Origin: Adiantum capillus-veneris
Taxonomy: Eukaryota > Streptophyta > Polypodiopsida > Polypodiales > Pteridaceae
Length of the DNA stretch: 64,000 nucleotides
Assembly (NCBI GenBank): GCA_014529385.2
Contig: CM043967.1
Span: forward strand, 9,375,501-9,439,500
Reading direction: 5' to 3'
The notes below the pieces were generated by a model. That model ran no database searches. It was given only the letters and a program-made list of their open reading frames with translations, and was not told the origin of the DNA. Within the stretch, counting starts at the first letter, position 1. Each line of letters opens with the position of its first letter. Of the stretch, positions 48,293 through 61,590 are shown in pieces. A program made the translations under genes and the position numbers.

Positions 48293-49057
48293 GGAAAGGG
48301 GAAGTAGGAACAAACCCAACACACTCTACACTACCTCTCTATAGCCCAGGGATTAACCCACTTCATCCACTATCTTACTCACTGCACTATATGAGTCAGA
48401 CACCTGTCGTGCCATACTTGAGCACTGCATCTACCATATCAACGGTCAATCAGCTCACCACATGGTACGACAATGAAACCTCCTAACTACATCTTGATGA
48501 AATTGAGATATACACCTCACCTCTTATCGCAGAAAAACCTCATCACAAACACATTCTCACCTTGCCACTCTAAATGATTTGTACACCCAGCACCACTCTA
48601 TCCCACACCAACACACCCACTCTTGGAAACAACATCCACCTCACTCAGGGACTGGTCAAAACACGCCTCGCATCACCACACTATACTAATTTGCCCGCAC
48701 CAATCTCATCTTCACTCCATTCTCCCCTCTGCTTGCTCACATACACACAATCCCGGAGCCACCGCTACCACGGCCATTGACGACAAAGACACAGGACAGG
48801 GCGAGATTTGGCGCCAAATTCGACCACAACCACAACATTACCCATATTCTACATACCCTAATCACCAATGCCAAATACCCAAATTGCTATATGTCAATAA
48901 ACCCAACAAATACATTGATGAAGAATTCGATAGTCCCCGACTTTATAGCGTGATGCTTCGTGCTGCTTGATCCTCCTTGCACTTGATCCTCGAAAGCTTC
49001 TCTTGCTTGCAAAACCTCTGTCTACTTGGCGGCTGGGCTCTATCCTCTCGACTTGCA
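48293..49057 (-). repeat. LTR 1 of the minus-strand tandem LTR array
   Basis: Lacks the terminal TGAT of the other copies at its junction with CACTA sequence and is longer (765 bases) through extra sequence around 48440-48620. It ends CTCGACTTGCA like LTRs 2 and 4. Confidence 0.8.
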
Positions 49058-51005
49058 GCCCCCTTTTACTGCAGGGCTAGGTGGCCCTCGACATCATCTA
49101 CTCTCTGTAGCTCTCGATCCCATGGATAAATCAATTTTACAATTTGCCACACCCTGTTCTCTGGCAACCTCCATCCGACAACACCTCATCCCTCTATAGT
49201 AATGCCTCCCATTGCTTGCTCATGGCCATCCCAGCCTGCAACTCTCCCGTCTTTCTATCTTAAAACAAATGCTCAGTTAAACCTGTCTTCCCCCGCCTGC
49301 ATGCGTCCTCCTCCTATTCTCCTCATATGCTATGCATCCAATAGCATCCTTCTCTCCCTGGCTTGGTAGCCACCCCTGCAGCTTCTGGAACAAAATCCCT
49401 CCACTCCAGCCCTCTACGCTCCCCTCATACTCTACAACGCCGCAGTGCTACCTAGTGGTGCATGCCTTTGACTCAACTTCGCTCTCCTCTTGTACTCGGC
49501 CCACCTCTTGGCCCTCTCCTCCTGTACTCGGCATGTCATCCCCACCTTTCAAACTGATTCTGCTCAGTACCGTCTTCCTCATCCTAAAGGTTGATGCCCC
49601 TTGTGTAGAACCACCTCCCCACAACGCTCTCAACCACCTGTCCTTCTCTTGCACTGGCCTGGCTTCCCATGCAGCTCGTAACCCTGCACACTAGCCCCTG
49701 GCACTTCCAACTCTCCTGCAAACCATCAAATCTCAGAGCTCCTGGTAGTCCTTGGACCCTGGAGGTTGCGGCCCCTCAAAACCATGCTATTGGCCACCCT
49801 CAGTGTGCAACTCTCCCCTCTGTGCCCTTTACTGCTCTGTCATACCTCCCATGAAGCTGGCTCCTCAGGTGACGCCCTACCTCCTCTTGAAGCCCGCTCC
49901 CTTTGTAACAGCGCCACCACCTCCTGATATGGCTGCCTCTGATGGGCCTTCAACTGGTAGCACTTCTTCCTCTTGACTCTCTGGCCCTGATGGCTCAGTC
50001 TCCCCTTCATGCTACCGCCTCTTTGACCTGCAGCTAATGGCGTTCACCCACGTGGTGCTCCTGCTCGCCATGTAGCACTGGCCGCTTGACGGGATCTCGT
50101 GCATGCACTCTCCACCTGTGTAACCTTTCTTCATGCAGGCGACAGATGGTGCCACCTTCCCATGCAGATGCTCAATTTTTTTTCCCTTTGAATTTTAAGA
50201 TTTACTTAAAAAAAAAACTCCTTAGTTCCACTTCACGCCTCCCACTCCCGATGGTCGAAAATACTTATAAGTCTTTTCTCGTCTGCACACCGTTCAATTT
50301 CCGAGCTCCACCAAAACTTCATGCCTAGATCCCTTTCATGCGGCTGGAAAAGGACAAACGCTGTTTTAAGTCAAGTGGATGATCATATGTAGGACCGACC
50401 ATGAGTTTCGAGCTCTGAATGCCATAAAAGTCCACAAAAAGAACCATTTTTTGTGCCGATGACCTCAAGATCTCATAACTTCAAGCCGCAATCGCTTTTC
50501 ACAAGTGTCAATTGAAAGTTTAACATCCACCGATCTCCAAGTATCCTCAAATCTCGAAACTCACCCAAATAGCGCAAGTACTAACATACATATCATGGCC
50601 TTTGGTTTGCTAAAAACCACAATTGGCATACACATCCCAACATCATTTCGCGACAATTTTCGTCAAGCTTCAACACTTTGAAGCCTCCCATCCTGGCAAA
50701 GCTTCGGAACAGCATTTCACCAACATAGAGCCATATTTAGCATACACATCATGTAGCACTTGTTCCAGGTTGCATCTAGTACGTGCCCAAGTATTCAGAT
50801 ATCCTCCTGCAAAGCTTCATGCACCTGCTCCTGGCATTTCCATGAGCCGACCATCTTCAGTTGTACCATCATTGCCCAACCCCTCGTTGAGCATTCATGC
50901 TCAACCATAGCATTATTTAGATAATATATCATTGCATAAGAAGAAACTGATAGATACTATGTACAAGAGCTAGATAAATAGCAGTATATAGATAGAGAGA
51001 GACTT

Positions 51006-52351
51006 TCACTGGCTGTAGCACTCGCCTGGGTCAAATGGAAAGCCATAGGCTCTCCCAAGCATAGTGTAAACTCCACCTGGATAAAAAATATGGCATTGAT
51101 TGTAGCCATCCACTTGGAAAACATATGACTTGAACCCTCTCTTTGCACTTGCAAACCCAAGAATAAACTTTTGGAGCAGCTTGGCATGGCATATACCTTC
51201 AACCTGTATCCAGAAGCTTTTCCCGCACACAAAATGAACTTGTGTACATTGCAAATTGCATGCATCATACACCAAAATGCTGCTTCCTGCTAGAGAGGGC
51301 TCCATAGCATGATCTACCTCCAAAAGCCTTTTCCATCTATGCACAGCTACTTGCACAACAACCTTAAGCAGCAAGCCCATCAAAAGCATAGCACAGACCT
51401 TGAATACCTTCTTTTGGCTTCCGATTGCGACATAGAGAAGCATACAGATTCCTTCTGTTTATCATAGGCGTGACTGAAGTGCCCAAGCACTAGCTCTGGA
51501 AGTGCCTCTTTATCCCCACAATCGACTGCGACATGCTCTTCAATCTCCTGCTCGATCACCTCATCATTGGACAAGCATGACAAAAATTGATCCCACACTT
51601 CATCACCTGCAAGGTTGGAATTACCCTGCTCTTTGCATGTGACCCCGCTCTCACAAGCTGCACATATACCTGTCTCCACAACGTCATCTGCGGGAGCTAT
51701 CTCTCTACGGCTACACACCAAGTCTGGAACCCTATAGTGCACCTCGACATGCTGTTCAAGGAAAAGTTGCCCCACCCCTGCATAGATAAATCATCTTGGC
51801 ATACCTCTACTTCACCTTCTCTCGAACTTGATGGAGATAGCTGATCACTTTCGTCCACTAGTTCTTCAATGTCTTGCACTTTGCATAGTAGGCGACGTCA
51901 AGCATGGCTTTCCAATCTTCGTCATAAGCCGCAAAATCCTCCACAGTATTGGAGCTTGAATCACTCCAAGCATCTTCGTCAGCACATTCAAATCCGCTAC
52001 TAGCGAAGCCTATTAAAGCTTCATCATAGGAGACTTCTTTATCAGAATTGACTTCCTGCATACCTCTTGGTCGAATCTTCGATCTGATTGAGTCTTTGAT
52101 ACTTTCTCTTGAAATCTCCAACAAAACAGGCTGGAACCTCGACCTTGATTGCTTATTGGAAACCTCCAAATTGTTTGAGCCACGCCTTTGCTTTGCCCTG
52201 CATCACCTGTGACAAACCTCTAAGCTTTGCTGTGTTGGTCAGCATCTGTAGTGACATCATATACAACTCTAGATCACATATCCAATCTTCTGCATCTTAC
52301 TCCCCTTTAAAAACCGGCGGACCGCAATCTTCAATCATCTTCAAGCTGTAG
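51006..52351 (-). pseudogene. gag-like frames, copy 1
   Basis: The start-side block reads KMIEDCGPPVF, then a stop, then DAEDWICDLELYMMSLQM and SQVMQGKAKAWL, the typical layout of a plant retrotransposon gag. A charged acidic middle follows (near 51980-51860). The end block (51443-51006) contains KVFKVCAMLLMGLL, SSILVYDACNLQCTQVHF and finishes YGFPFDPGECYSQ. No zinc knuckle is seen. Frames change at least three times. Confidence 0.65.
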
Positions 52352-52380
52352 GACTTCACGAGGAGCAATCAGTAGATCCT

Positions 52381-52394
52381 CAGTGGGGGCACCA
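52381..52394 (-). other. Primer-binding site beside LTR 2
   Basis: The minus strand reads TGGTGCCCCCACTG one base after the LTR end CCATCA. The same sequence lies beside LTRs 3 and 4 (near 56325-56338 and 60245-60258). Confidence 0.7.
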
Positions 52395-52395
52395 C

Positions 52396-53000
52396 TGATG
52401 GAAAGGGGGAAGTAGGAATAAACCCAACACACTCTACACTGCCTCTCTTTAGCCCAAGGATTAACCCGCACCCCTAACCACACAGAATCACATACACACG
52501 CGCACTATCTGCCAATCTCCATAGTAGAGACCACCTTCGAGCAATCACGGCTACACACACTCGACCATAACCGCAAACACTTATCGACAATTCACCATCC
52601 CACACTTGTACCCACTGATGCATACAATCATCCCAATCTTGTAAACACACTGACACAGGGAGGCGAAACACGCCTCGACCACATATACAATTTGCCCGCA
52701 CAATCTCTCTCTCCTACTCCCTCTCTGCTCACATACACACAATCCCGGAGCCACCGCTACCACCGGCATACAACAAAAGCCATGAGGTAGATAATATTGG
52801 CGGCAAACTCGACATAAAACAACAACCCAACTATGTATCACATAAACCCAATCAAATACAATGATGAAGAATTCGATAGTTGCTGACTTCATAGTGTGAT
52901 GCTTCGTGCTGCTTGATCCTCCTTGCACTTGATCCTCGACGGCTTCTCTTGCTTGACAAAACCTCTGTCTACTGGGCGGCTCTATCCTTCTCGACTTGCA
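52396..53000 (-). repeat. LTR 2 (605 bp)
   Basis: On the minus strand it starts TGCAAGTCGAG after a polypurine tract (AAAAGGGGGC) and ends CCCTTTCCATCA, so it has TG...CA ends. Confidence 0.88.
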
Positions 53001-56000
53001 GCCCCCTTTTACTGTAGGGCTAGGTGGCCCTCGACATCATCTGCTCTCTGTAGCTCCCGATCCCATGGATAAGTCAATTTGACAATTGGCCGCACTCCTT
53101 TTCTCTAGCAACCTCCATCCCACAACACCTCAACCCTCTACAGTAATGCCTCCCATTGCTTGCTCATGGCCATCCACAACGTGCAACTCTCCTCGTCTTT
53201 CTATCTTAAAACAAATGCTCATTTATACCTGTCTTCCCCCGCCTGCATGCGTCCTCCTCTTATTCTCCTCATATGCTATGCATCCAATAGCATCCTTTCT
53301 CCCTGGCTTCGGTAGCCACCCCTGCAGCTTCTGGAACAAAATCCCTCCACTCCAGCCCTCTATGCTCCCCTCAGACTCTACAATGCCACAATGCTACCAA
53401 CTGGCGCATGCCCTTCGACTCAACTTCGCTCTCCTCCTGTAGTCGGCCCGCCTCTTGGCCCTCTCCTCCTGTAGTCGGCATGTCAGCCCCACCTTTCGAA
53501 TTGATTCTGCTCAGTACCGCATTCCTCATCCTAAAGGTTGATGCCCCTTGTGTAGCACCAACTCCCCACAGCGCTCTCAACCACCTGTCCTTCTGCTGCA
53601 CTGGCCGGGCTTCCCATGCAGCTCGTAACCCTGCAAACTAGCCCCTGGCCCTTCCAACTCTCTTGCAAACCATCAAATCTCAGAGCTCCTTGTAGTCCTT
53701 GGACCCTAGAGGTTGCGGCCCCTCAAAACCATGCTATTGGCCACCCACAGCGTGGAATTCTCCCCTCTGTGCCCTTGACTGCTCTGTCATACCGCCCATG
53801 AAGCCGGCTCCTCAAGTGACTCCCTACCTCCTCTTGAAGCCCGCCCCGCTTGTAAACAGCGCCACCTCCTGATATGGCCGCCTCTGATGGGCCTTCAACT
53901 GGCAGCCCTTCTTTCTCTCGACTCTCTGGCCGTGATGGCTCACGTCTCCTCTTCATGCTACCGCCTCTTTGACCTGCAGCTCATGGCGTTCACCCACGTG
54001 GTGCTCCTACTCGCCATGTAGCACTGGCCCCTTGACGGGATCTCCTGCATGCACTCTCCACCTGTGTAATCTTTGTTCATGCAGGCTACTAGATGGCGCC
54101 ACCTTCCCATGCAAATGCTTGTTTTTTTTCCCTGTTAATTTTAAGCTTTACTTTTCAAAAAAACTTCCTTAGTTCCACTCCACGCCTCCCACTACCGATG
54201 GTCGAAAAGACTTATAAGTCTTTTTCTCGTTTGCACACACGTTCAATTTTCGAGCTCCACCAAAACTTCATGCCTAGCTCCCTTTCATGCGGCTGGAAAA
54301 GGACCATCGTTGTTTTAAGTCAAGCCGATGAACATAGGTAGGACCGACGATGAGCTTCGAGCTCTGTATGCCATAAAACTCCACAAAAAGAACCATTTTT
54401 TGTGCCGATGACCTCAAGATCTCCAGTAACTTCAAGCTGCAATCACTTGTCACAAGTGTCAATTGAAAGTTTAACATCCATCGATCTCCAAGTATCCTCA
54501 AATCTCAAAACTCACCCAAATAGCGCAAGTACTAACATACATATCAAGGCCTTTGGTCTGCCAAAAACCACATTTGGCATACACATCCCAGCCGCATTTC
54601 ATGACAATTTCCATCGAGCTTCAACACTTTGAAGGCTCCCATCCCGAAAAAGCTTCGGAACAACATTCGACCAACTTAGAGCCACATTTAGCATACACAT
54701 CATGTAGCACTTGTTCTAGGCTGCATCTAGTACGTGCCCAAGTATTCAGATATCCTCCTGCAAAGCTTCATGCACGTGCTCCTGGAATTTCCATGAGCTG
54801 ACCATCTTCAGTTGTACCATCATTGCCCAACCCCTCGTTGAGCATTCATGCTCAACCATAGCATTATTTAGATAATATATCATTGCATAAGAAGAAATTG
54901 ATAGATACTATGTACAAGAGCTAGATAAATAGCAGTATATAGATAGAGAGAGACTTTCACTGGCTGTAGCACCCGCCTGGGTCAAATGGAAAGCCATAGG
55001 CTCTCCCAAGCATAGTGTAAACTTCACCTGGATAAAAAATATGGCATTGTTTGTAGCCATCCACTTGGAAAACATATGACTTGAACCCTCTCTTTGCACC
55101 TACAAACCCAAGAATAAACTTCTGGAGCAGCTTGGCATGGCATATACCTTCAACCTGTATCTAGAAGCTTTTCCCGCACACAAAATGAACTTGTGTACAT
55201 TGCAAAATGCCTGCATCATACACCAAAATGCTGCTTCCTGCTAGAGAGGGCTCCATAGCATGATCTACCTCCAAAAGCCTTTTCAATCTATGCACACAGA
55301 CTTGCACAACAACCTTAAGCAGCAAGACCATCAAAAGCATAGCACAGACCTTGAATACCTTCTTTTTGGCTTCCGATTGCGACATAGAGAAGCATACAGA
55401 TTCCTTCTGTTTATCATAGGCGTGACTGAAGTGCCCAAGCACTAGCTCTGGAAGTGCCTCCTTATCCCCACAATCGATTGCGACCTGCTGTTCAATCACC
55501 TGCTCAATCACCTCATCATTGGACAAGCAAGACAAAAATTGATCCCACACTTCAGCACCTACAAGGTTGTTGCATGTGACCCTGCTCTCACAAGATGCAC
55601 ATATACCTGTCTCCACAGCGTCAATTGCCGGAGCTATCTCTCTACGGCTACACACCAACTCTGGAACCCTACAGTGCACCTCGACATGCTGCTCAAGGCA
55701 AAAGTTGCCCCACCCCCTACATAGATAAAGCATCTTGGCATACCTCTACTTCACCTTCACTCAAACTTGATGTAGATAGGAGAACGCTTTCCTCCACTAG
55801 TTCCTCAATGTCTTGCACTTTTGCATAGGAGGCGACGTCAAGCATGAGTTTCCAATCTTCTTCATAAGCCGCAAAATCCTCCACATAACTAGAGCTCGAA
55901 TCATTCCAAGCATCTTTGCCATCACATTCATATCCGCTTCTAGCGGAGCCTTTTAAAGCTTCATCATAGGAGACTTCTTTATCAAGAGAATTGACTTCCT

Positions 56001-56339
56001 GCATACCTCTTGGTCGAATCTTTGATCCGATTGAGCCTTTGATACTTCCGTCTTGAAATCTCAGACAAAACAGGCTCGAACCCTCGACCATGATTGCCTA
56101 TTGGAAACCTCCAAATGCTAAGCCAGGCCTTTGCTTTGCCCTGCATCACCTGTGACAAACCTCTAAGCTGTGCTGCGTTGGTTAGCATCTGCAGTGACAT
56201 CATATACAACACTAGATCGCATATCCAATCTTTTGCATCTTCCTCACCAGTGAAAACCGACGGATCGCAATCTTCAATCATCTTCAAGCTGTAGGACTTC
56301 ACCGAGGAGCAATGAGCAGATCCTCAGTGGGGGCACCAC
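53001..56339 (-). mobile_element. Internal region 2 of the gag-only LTR array
   Basis: 3,339 bases with the same order as copy 1: primer-binding site, gag-like block, conserved non-domain region, polypurine tract. Confidence 0.85.
54959..56302 (-). pseudogene. gag-like frames, copy 2 (least damaged)
   Basis: Begins MKSYSLKMIEDCDPSVFTG and EEDAKDWICDLVLYMM, then QLRGLSQVMQGKAKAWL. An acidic middle (EDFAAYEEDWKLMLDVASYA) follows. The longest single frame is 190 codons (55733-55161): VPELVCSRREIAPAIDAVE, SCLSNDEVIEQVIEQQVA, ALPELVLGHFSHAYDKQK. It stops at a TAG where copies 1 and 3 have TGG (SFWIQVEG). The distal end again closes YGFPFDPGGCYSQ. Confidence 0.65.
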
Positions 56340-56939
56340 TGATGGAAAGGGGAAGTAGGAACAAACCCAACACACTCTACACTGCCTCTCTATAGCCCAA
56401 GGATTAACCCGCACCCCTCACCACACAGAATCACATACACACGCGAACTATCTACCAATCTCCATAGTAGAGACCACCTTCGAGCAATCACGGCTACACA
56501 CACTCGACCATAACCGCAAACACTTATCGACAACTCACCATCCCACACTTGTACCCAACGCTGCATACACTCAATTCAATCCTATAAACACACTGACACA
56601 TGGAGGCGACACACGCCTCGACCACATATACAATTTGCCCACACAATCTCTCTACCTCCCTCTCTGCTCACGTACACACAATCCCGGAACCACCGCTACC
56701 ACGGGCATACAGCAAAAGACACGAGGCAGATAATATTGGCGACAAACGCGACAAAAAACCACAACCCAACTATGTATCACATAAACCCAATCAAATACAA
56801 TGATGGCAAATTCGATAGTTGCCGACTTCATAGCGTGATGCTTCGTGCTGCTTGATCCTCCTTGCACTTGATCCTCGACGGCTTCTCTTGCTTGACAAAA
56901 CCTCTGTCTACTTGGCGGCTCTATCCTTCTCGACTTGGA
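56340..56939 (-). repeat. LTR 3 (600 bp)
   Basis: Same ends as LTR 2 except that the minus-strand start is TCCAAG instead of TGCAAG, a change that would impair integration. Confidence 0.86.
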
Positions 56940-59900
56940 GCCCCCTTTTACTGCTGCAGGGCTAGGTGGGCCTCGACATCATCTACTCTTTGTAGCTCTC
57001 GATCTCATGGATAAGCAATTTTACAATTGGCCGCACTCCTTTTCTCTGGCAACCTGCATCCGACAACACCTCATCCCTCTACAATAATGCCTCCCATTGC
57101 TTGCTCATGGCCATCCACAGCCTGCAACTCTCCCCGTGTTTCTATCTTAAAACAAATGCTCAGTTAAACCTGTCTTCCCCCGCCTGCATGCGTCCTCCTC
57201 CTATTCTCCTCATATGCTATGCATCCAATAGCATCCTTCTCTCCGTGGCTTTGGTAGCCATCCCTGCAGCTTCTGGAACAAAATCCCTCCACCTCAGCCC
57301 TATACGCTCTCCTCAGACTCTACAACGCAACAGTGCTACCCAGTGGTGCATGCCCTTCGACTCAACTTCACTCTCCTCCTGTACTCGGCCCACCTCTTGG
57401 CCCTCTCCTTCTGTACTCAGCATGTCAGCCCCACCTTTAGAACTAATTATGCTCAGTACCGCCTTCCTCATCCTGAAGGTTGATGCCCGTTGTGTAGCAC
57501 CACCTCCCCACAGCGCTCTCAATCACCTGTCGTTCTCCTGCACTGGCCGGGCTTCCCATGCAGCTCATAACCCTGCACAGTAGCCCCTGCCCTTCCAACT
57601 CTCCTGCAAACCATCAAATCTCAGAGCTCCTTGTAGTCCTTGACCCTGGAGGTTGCGGCCCCTCAAAACCATGCTATTGGCCACCCACAACATGCAACTC
57701 TCCCCTCTGTGTCCCTGACTGCTCTGTCATACCGCCCATGAAGCCGGCTGCTCAGGTGACACCCTACCTCCTCTTGAAGCCCACCTGTTTTGTAAACAAC
57801 ACCACCTCCAGATATGGACGCCTCTGATGGGCCTTCAACTGATAGCCCTTCTTCCTCTTGACTCTTTGGCCCTGATGGCTCAGGTCTCCCCTTCTTGCTA
57901 CCGCCTCTTTGACCTGCAGCTCATGGCGTTCACCCACATGGTGCTCCTGCTCGCCATGTAGCATTGGCCCTTTGACGGGATCTCCTGCATGCACTCTCCA
58001 CCTGTGTAACCTTCTTCATGCAGGCAGCCAGATGACGCCACTTCCCATGCAGATGCTTGTTTTTTATTCCTTGTTAATTATAAGCTTTACTTTTAAAAAA
58101 AACTTCCTTAGTCCACTTCACGCCTCCCACTCCCGATGGTCGAAAAGACTTATAAGTCTTTTTCTCATCTGCACACCGTTATATTTTTTGTGAGCTCCAC
58201 CAAAACTTCATGGCTAGCTCTCTTTCATGCGGCTAGAAAAGGACCATCGATGTTTTAAGTCAAGCCGATGATCATATGTAGGACCGACCATGAGCTTCGA
58301 GCTCTGTATGCCATAAAACTCCACAAAAAGAACCATTTTTTGTGCCGATGACCTCAAGATCTCTAGTAACTTCAAGCCGCAATTGCTTGCCACAAGTGTC
58401 ATTTGAAAGTTTAACATCCACCGATCTCCAAGTATCCTCAAATCTCGAAACTCACCCAAATAGCGCAAGTACTAACATGCGTATCATGGCCTTTGGTCTG
58501 CTAAAAACCACATATGGCATACACATCCCAACCGCATTTCGCGACAATTTCCATCGAGCTTCAACACTTTGAAGCCTCCCATCCCGGAAAAGCTTCGGGA
58601 TAGCATTCGACCAACTCAGAGCCACATTTAGCATACACATCATGTAGCACTTGTTCCAGGCTGCATCTAGTACGTGCCCAAGTATTCAGATATCCTCCTT
58701 CAAAGCTTCATGCACCTGCTCCTGGCATTTCCATGAGCCGACCATATTCAGTTGTACCATCATTGCCCAACCCCTCGTTGAGCATTCATGGTCAACCATA
58801 GCATTATTTAGATAATATATCATTGCAGAAGAAGAAACTGATAATACTATGTACAAGAGGTAGATAAATAGCAGTATATAGATAGAGAGAGACTTTCACT
58901 AGCTGTAGCACCCGCCTGGGTCAAATGAAAAGCCATAGGCTCTCCCAAGCATAGTGTAAACTCCACCTGGATAAAAAATATGGCATTGATTGTAGCCATT
59001 CACTTGGAAAACATATGACTTCAACCCTCTCTTTGCACCTCCAAACCCAAGCAAAACCTTTTGGAGCAGCTTGGCATGGCATATACCTTCAACCTGTATC
59101 CAGAAGCTTTTCCCGCACACAAAATGAACTTGTGTACATTGCAAAATGCCTGCATTATACACCAAAATGCTGCTTCCTGCTAGAGAGGGCTCCATAGCAT
59201 GATCTACCTCCAAAATCTTTTCAATCTATGCACAACTGCTTGCACAACAACCTTAAGCAGCAAGCCCATCAAAATCATAGCACAGAACTTGAATACCTTC
59301 TTTTTGGATTTCGATTGCGACATAGAGAAACATAAAGATTCCTTCTGTTTATCATAGGCCTGACTGAAGTGCCCAAGCACTAGCTCTGGAAGTGCCTCTT
59401 TATCCCCACAATCGATTGCGACATGCTCTTCAATCACCTGCTCGATCACCTCATCATTGGACAAGCATGACAAAAATTGATCCCACACTTCATCACCTGC
59501 AAGGTTGGAATTACCCTCCTCTTTGCATGTGACCCCGCTCTCACAAGTTGCACATATACCTTTCTCCACAGCTTCAATTGCCGGAGCTATCTCTCTACGG
59601 CTACACACCAACTTTGGAACCCTATAGTGCACCTCGACATGCTGGTCAAGGCAAAAGTTGCCCCACCCCCTGCATAGTACTTCACCTTCACTCGAACTTG
59701 ATGTAGATAGGAGATCACTTTCCTCCACTAGTTCCTCAATGTCTTGCACTTTTGCTTAGTAGGCGACGTCAAGCATGGCTTTCCAATCTTCGTCATAAGT
59801 CGCAAAATCCTCAACATAATTGGAGCTTGAATCACTCCAGGCATCTTCGCCATCACATTCATATCCGCTACTAGCGGAGCGTGTTAAAGCTTCATCATAG

Positions 59901-60259
59901 GAGACTTCTTTATCAAGAAATGACTTCCTGCATACCTCTTGGTCGAATCTTCGATCCGATTGAGCCTTTAATACTTCCGTCTTGAAATCTCAGACAAAAC
60001 AGGCTCGAACCCTCGACCATGATTGCCTATCGGAACCTCCAAATTGTTCAGCCAGCCCTTTGCTTTGCCCTGCATCACCTGTGACAAACCTCTAAGCTTT
60101 GCTGCGTTGGTCAACATCTGTGGTGACATCATATACAACTCTAGATCGCATATCCAATCTTTTGCATCTTCCTCGCCATTGAAAACCGGCGCATAGCGAT
60201 CTTCAATCATCTTCAAGCTGACCGAGGAGCAATCAGTAGATCCTCAGTGGGGGCACCAC
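56940..60259 (-). mobile_element. Internal region 3 of the gag-only LTR array
   Basis: Same layout as copies 1 and 2 at about 3,320 bases. Confidence 0.85.
58899..60216 (-). pseudogene. gag-like frames, copy 3
   Basis: The start-side block (60216-59968) reads KMIEDRYAPVFNGEEDAKDW and SQVMQGKAKGWLNN. A 181-codon frame (59749-59204) covers the middle. A one-base shift separates it from the end frame (59213-58899), which keeps SFWIQVEGICHAKLLQK and a final FDPGGCYS. Lesions differ from those of copies 1 and 2. Confidence 0.65.
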
Positions 60260-60862
60260 TGATGGAAAGGGGGAAGTAGGAACAAACCCAGTACACTCGA
60301 CATTGCCTCTCTATAGCCCAAGGATAAATTCGCACCCCTAACCACACAGAATCACATACACACGCGCACTATCTGCCAACCTCCATAGTACAGACGACCT
60401 TCCAACAATCATGGCTACACACAGTCGACCATAACCGCAAACACTTATCGCAAACTCACCATCCCACACTTGTACCCACCGATGCATACACTCATTCCAA
60501 TCCTGTAAACACACTGCCACAGGGAGGCGACACAGGCCTCGACCACATATATACAATTTGCCCGCACAATCTCTCTACCTCCCTCTTTGCTCACATACAC
60601 ACAATCCTGGAACCACCGCTACCACGGGCATACGGCAAAAGACACGAGGCAGATAATATTGGCGGCAAACTCGAGAAAAAACCACAACCCAACTATGAAT
60701 CACATAAACCCAATTAAATACAATGATGGCAAATTCGATAGTTGCCGACTTCATAGCGTGATGCTTCGTGCTGCTTGATCCTCCTTGCACTTGATCCTCG
60801 ATGGCTTCTCTTGCTTGACAAAACCCCTGTCTACTTGGCGGCTCTATCCTTCTCGACTTGCA
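60260..60862 (-). repeat. LTR 4 (603 bp)
   Basis: The last LTR of the array. It is followed by the polypurine complement and 23 bases of internal sequence, where the CACTA element begins. Confidence 0.88.
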
Positions 60863-61094
60863 ACCCCCTTTTACTGCAGGGCTAGCACTACAAGAGGCTA
60901 TTCATATTAGCGACGCTCACACAGCGACGCTCAAAAAAAAAATTCCCGGCGTCGCTATGAGCGTCGCAACTTTCTTTGTAAATTTGCGACGCTCATAGCG
61001 ACGCCAGCTGGGCTAAAAAAATAACCGAGCGCGCCCAAAAACTCAGATCTCAGATCTGAGTTTTTCGGCGCCCTCAAGCAAGGAGCAGGTAACG

Positions 61095-61095
<1 letters not shown>

Positions 61096-61136
<41 letters not shown>

Positions 61137-61141
61137 CTTCT

Positions 61142-61172
<31 letters not shown>
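61096..61172. repeat. (CT)n and (CA)n microsatellites in CACTA 5' region
   Basis: CT run at 61096-61132 and CA run at 61144-61172. They are transcribed, if at all, as tnp2 leader. Confidence 0.92.
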
Positions 61173-61177
<5 letters not shown>

Positions 61178-61293
61178 AGAGGAAGGAGAGCCAGGTATGC
61201 TCCTTCCCTCTCCTCATTCTCATGTTCCCTTCCCCTCTTTCTCTCTCCCTCTCTCTCTCTCTCACACACGCACATACACACACACATAGTGTT

Positions 61294-61296
<3 letters not shown>

Positions 61297-61365
<69 letters not shown>
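61297..61365. repeat. (GA)n microsatellite in CACTA 5' region
   Basis: About 34 GA dinucleotides, preceded by a mirror-like CT/CA run from 61240. Confidence 0.95.
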
Positions 61366-61369
<4 letters not shown>

Positions 61370-61404
61370 AACAAAAACAAAAACGCACACACACATACAT
61401 AAAC

Positions 61405-61590
61405 AAAGAATGCACACACACATTGAGAGAGGAAAAGAGAGAGAGAGCATGCATAAACAAAAAACGCACGCATTGAGAGAGGAAAAGAGAGAGAGAGAAC
61501 ATGCATAAACAAAAAACGCACACATTGAGAGAGGAAAAGAGAGAGAAAACATGCATACGATCCAAAAAAACGCACACACATTGAGAGAGA
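61405..61590. repeat. ~50-bp minisatellite, about four units
   Basis: Units share CACATTGAGAGAGGAAAAGA and GCATAAACAAAAAACGCAC. Confidence 0.85.

Larger units (their letters stand above)
49058..52395 (-). mobile_element. Internal region 1 of the gag-only LTR array
   Basis: Lies between LTR 1 and LTR 2. On the minus strand it begins with the primer-binding site and the gag-like frames (52351-51006) and ends with a purine tract beside LTR 1. The 2 kb between 51.0 and 49.06 kb has no recognised domain but is conserved in all three copies. No protease, RT or integrase was found. Confidence 0.8.

Noticed and set aside
49332-49854. Plus-strand frames with Ser/Pro-rich text in each LTR-array unit
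   Set aside because: They lie antisense to the retroelement, are interrupted differently in each copy and show no domain.
61222-61581. Long frames of Ser-Leu and Arg-Glu repeats over GA/CT runs (also at 14239, 22634 and 48000)
   Set aside because: They are translations of dinucleotide microsatellites, open in every frame.
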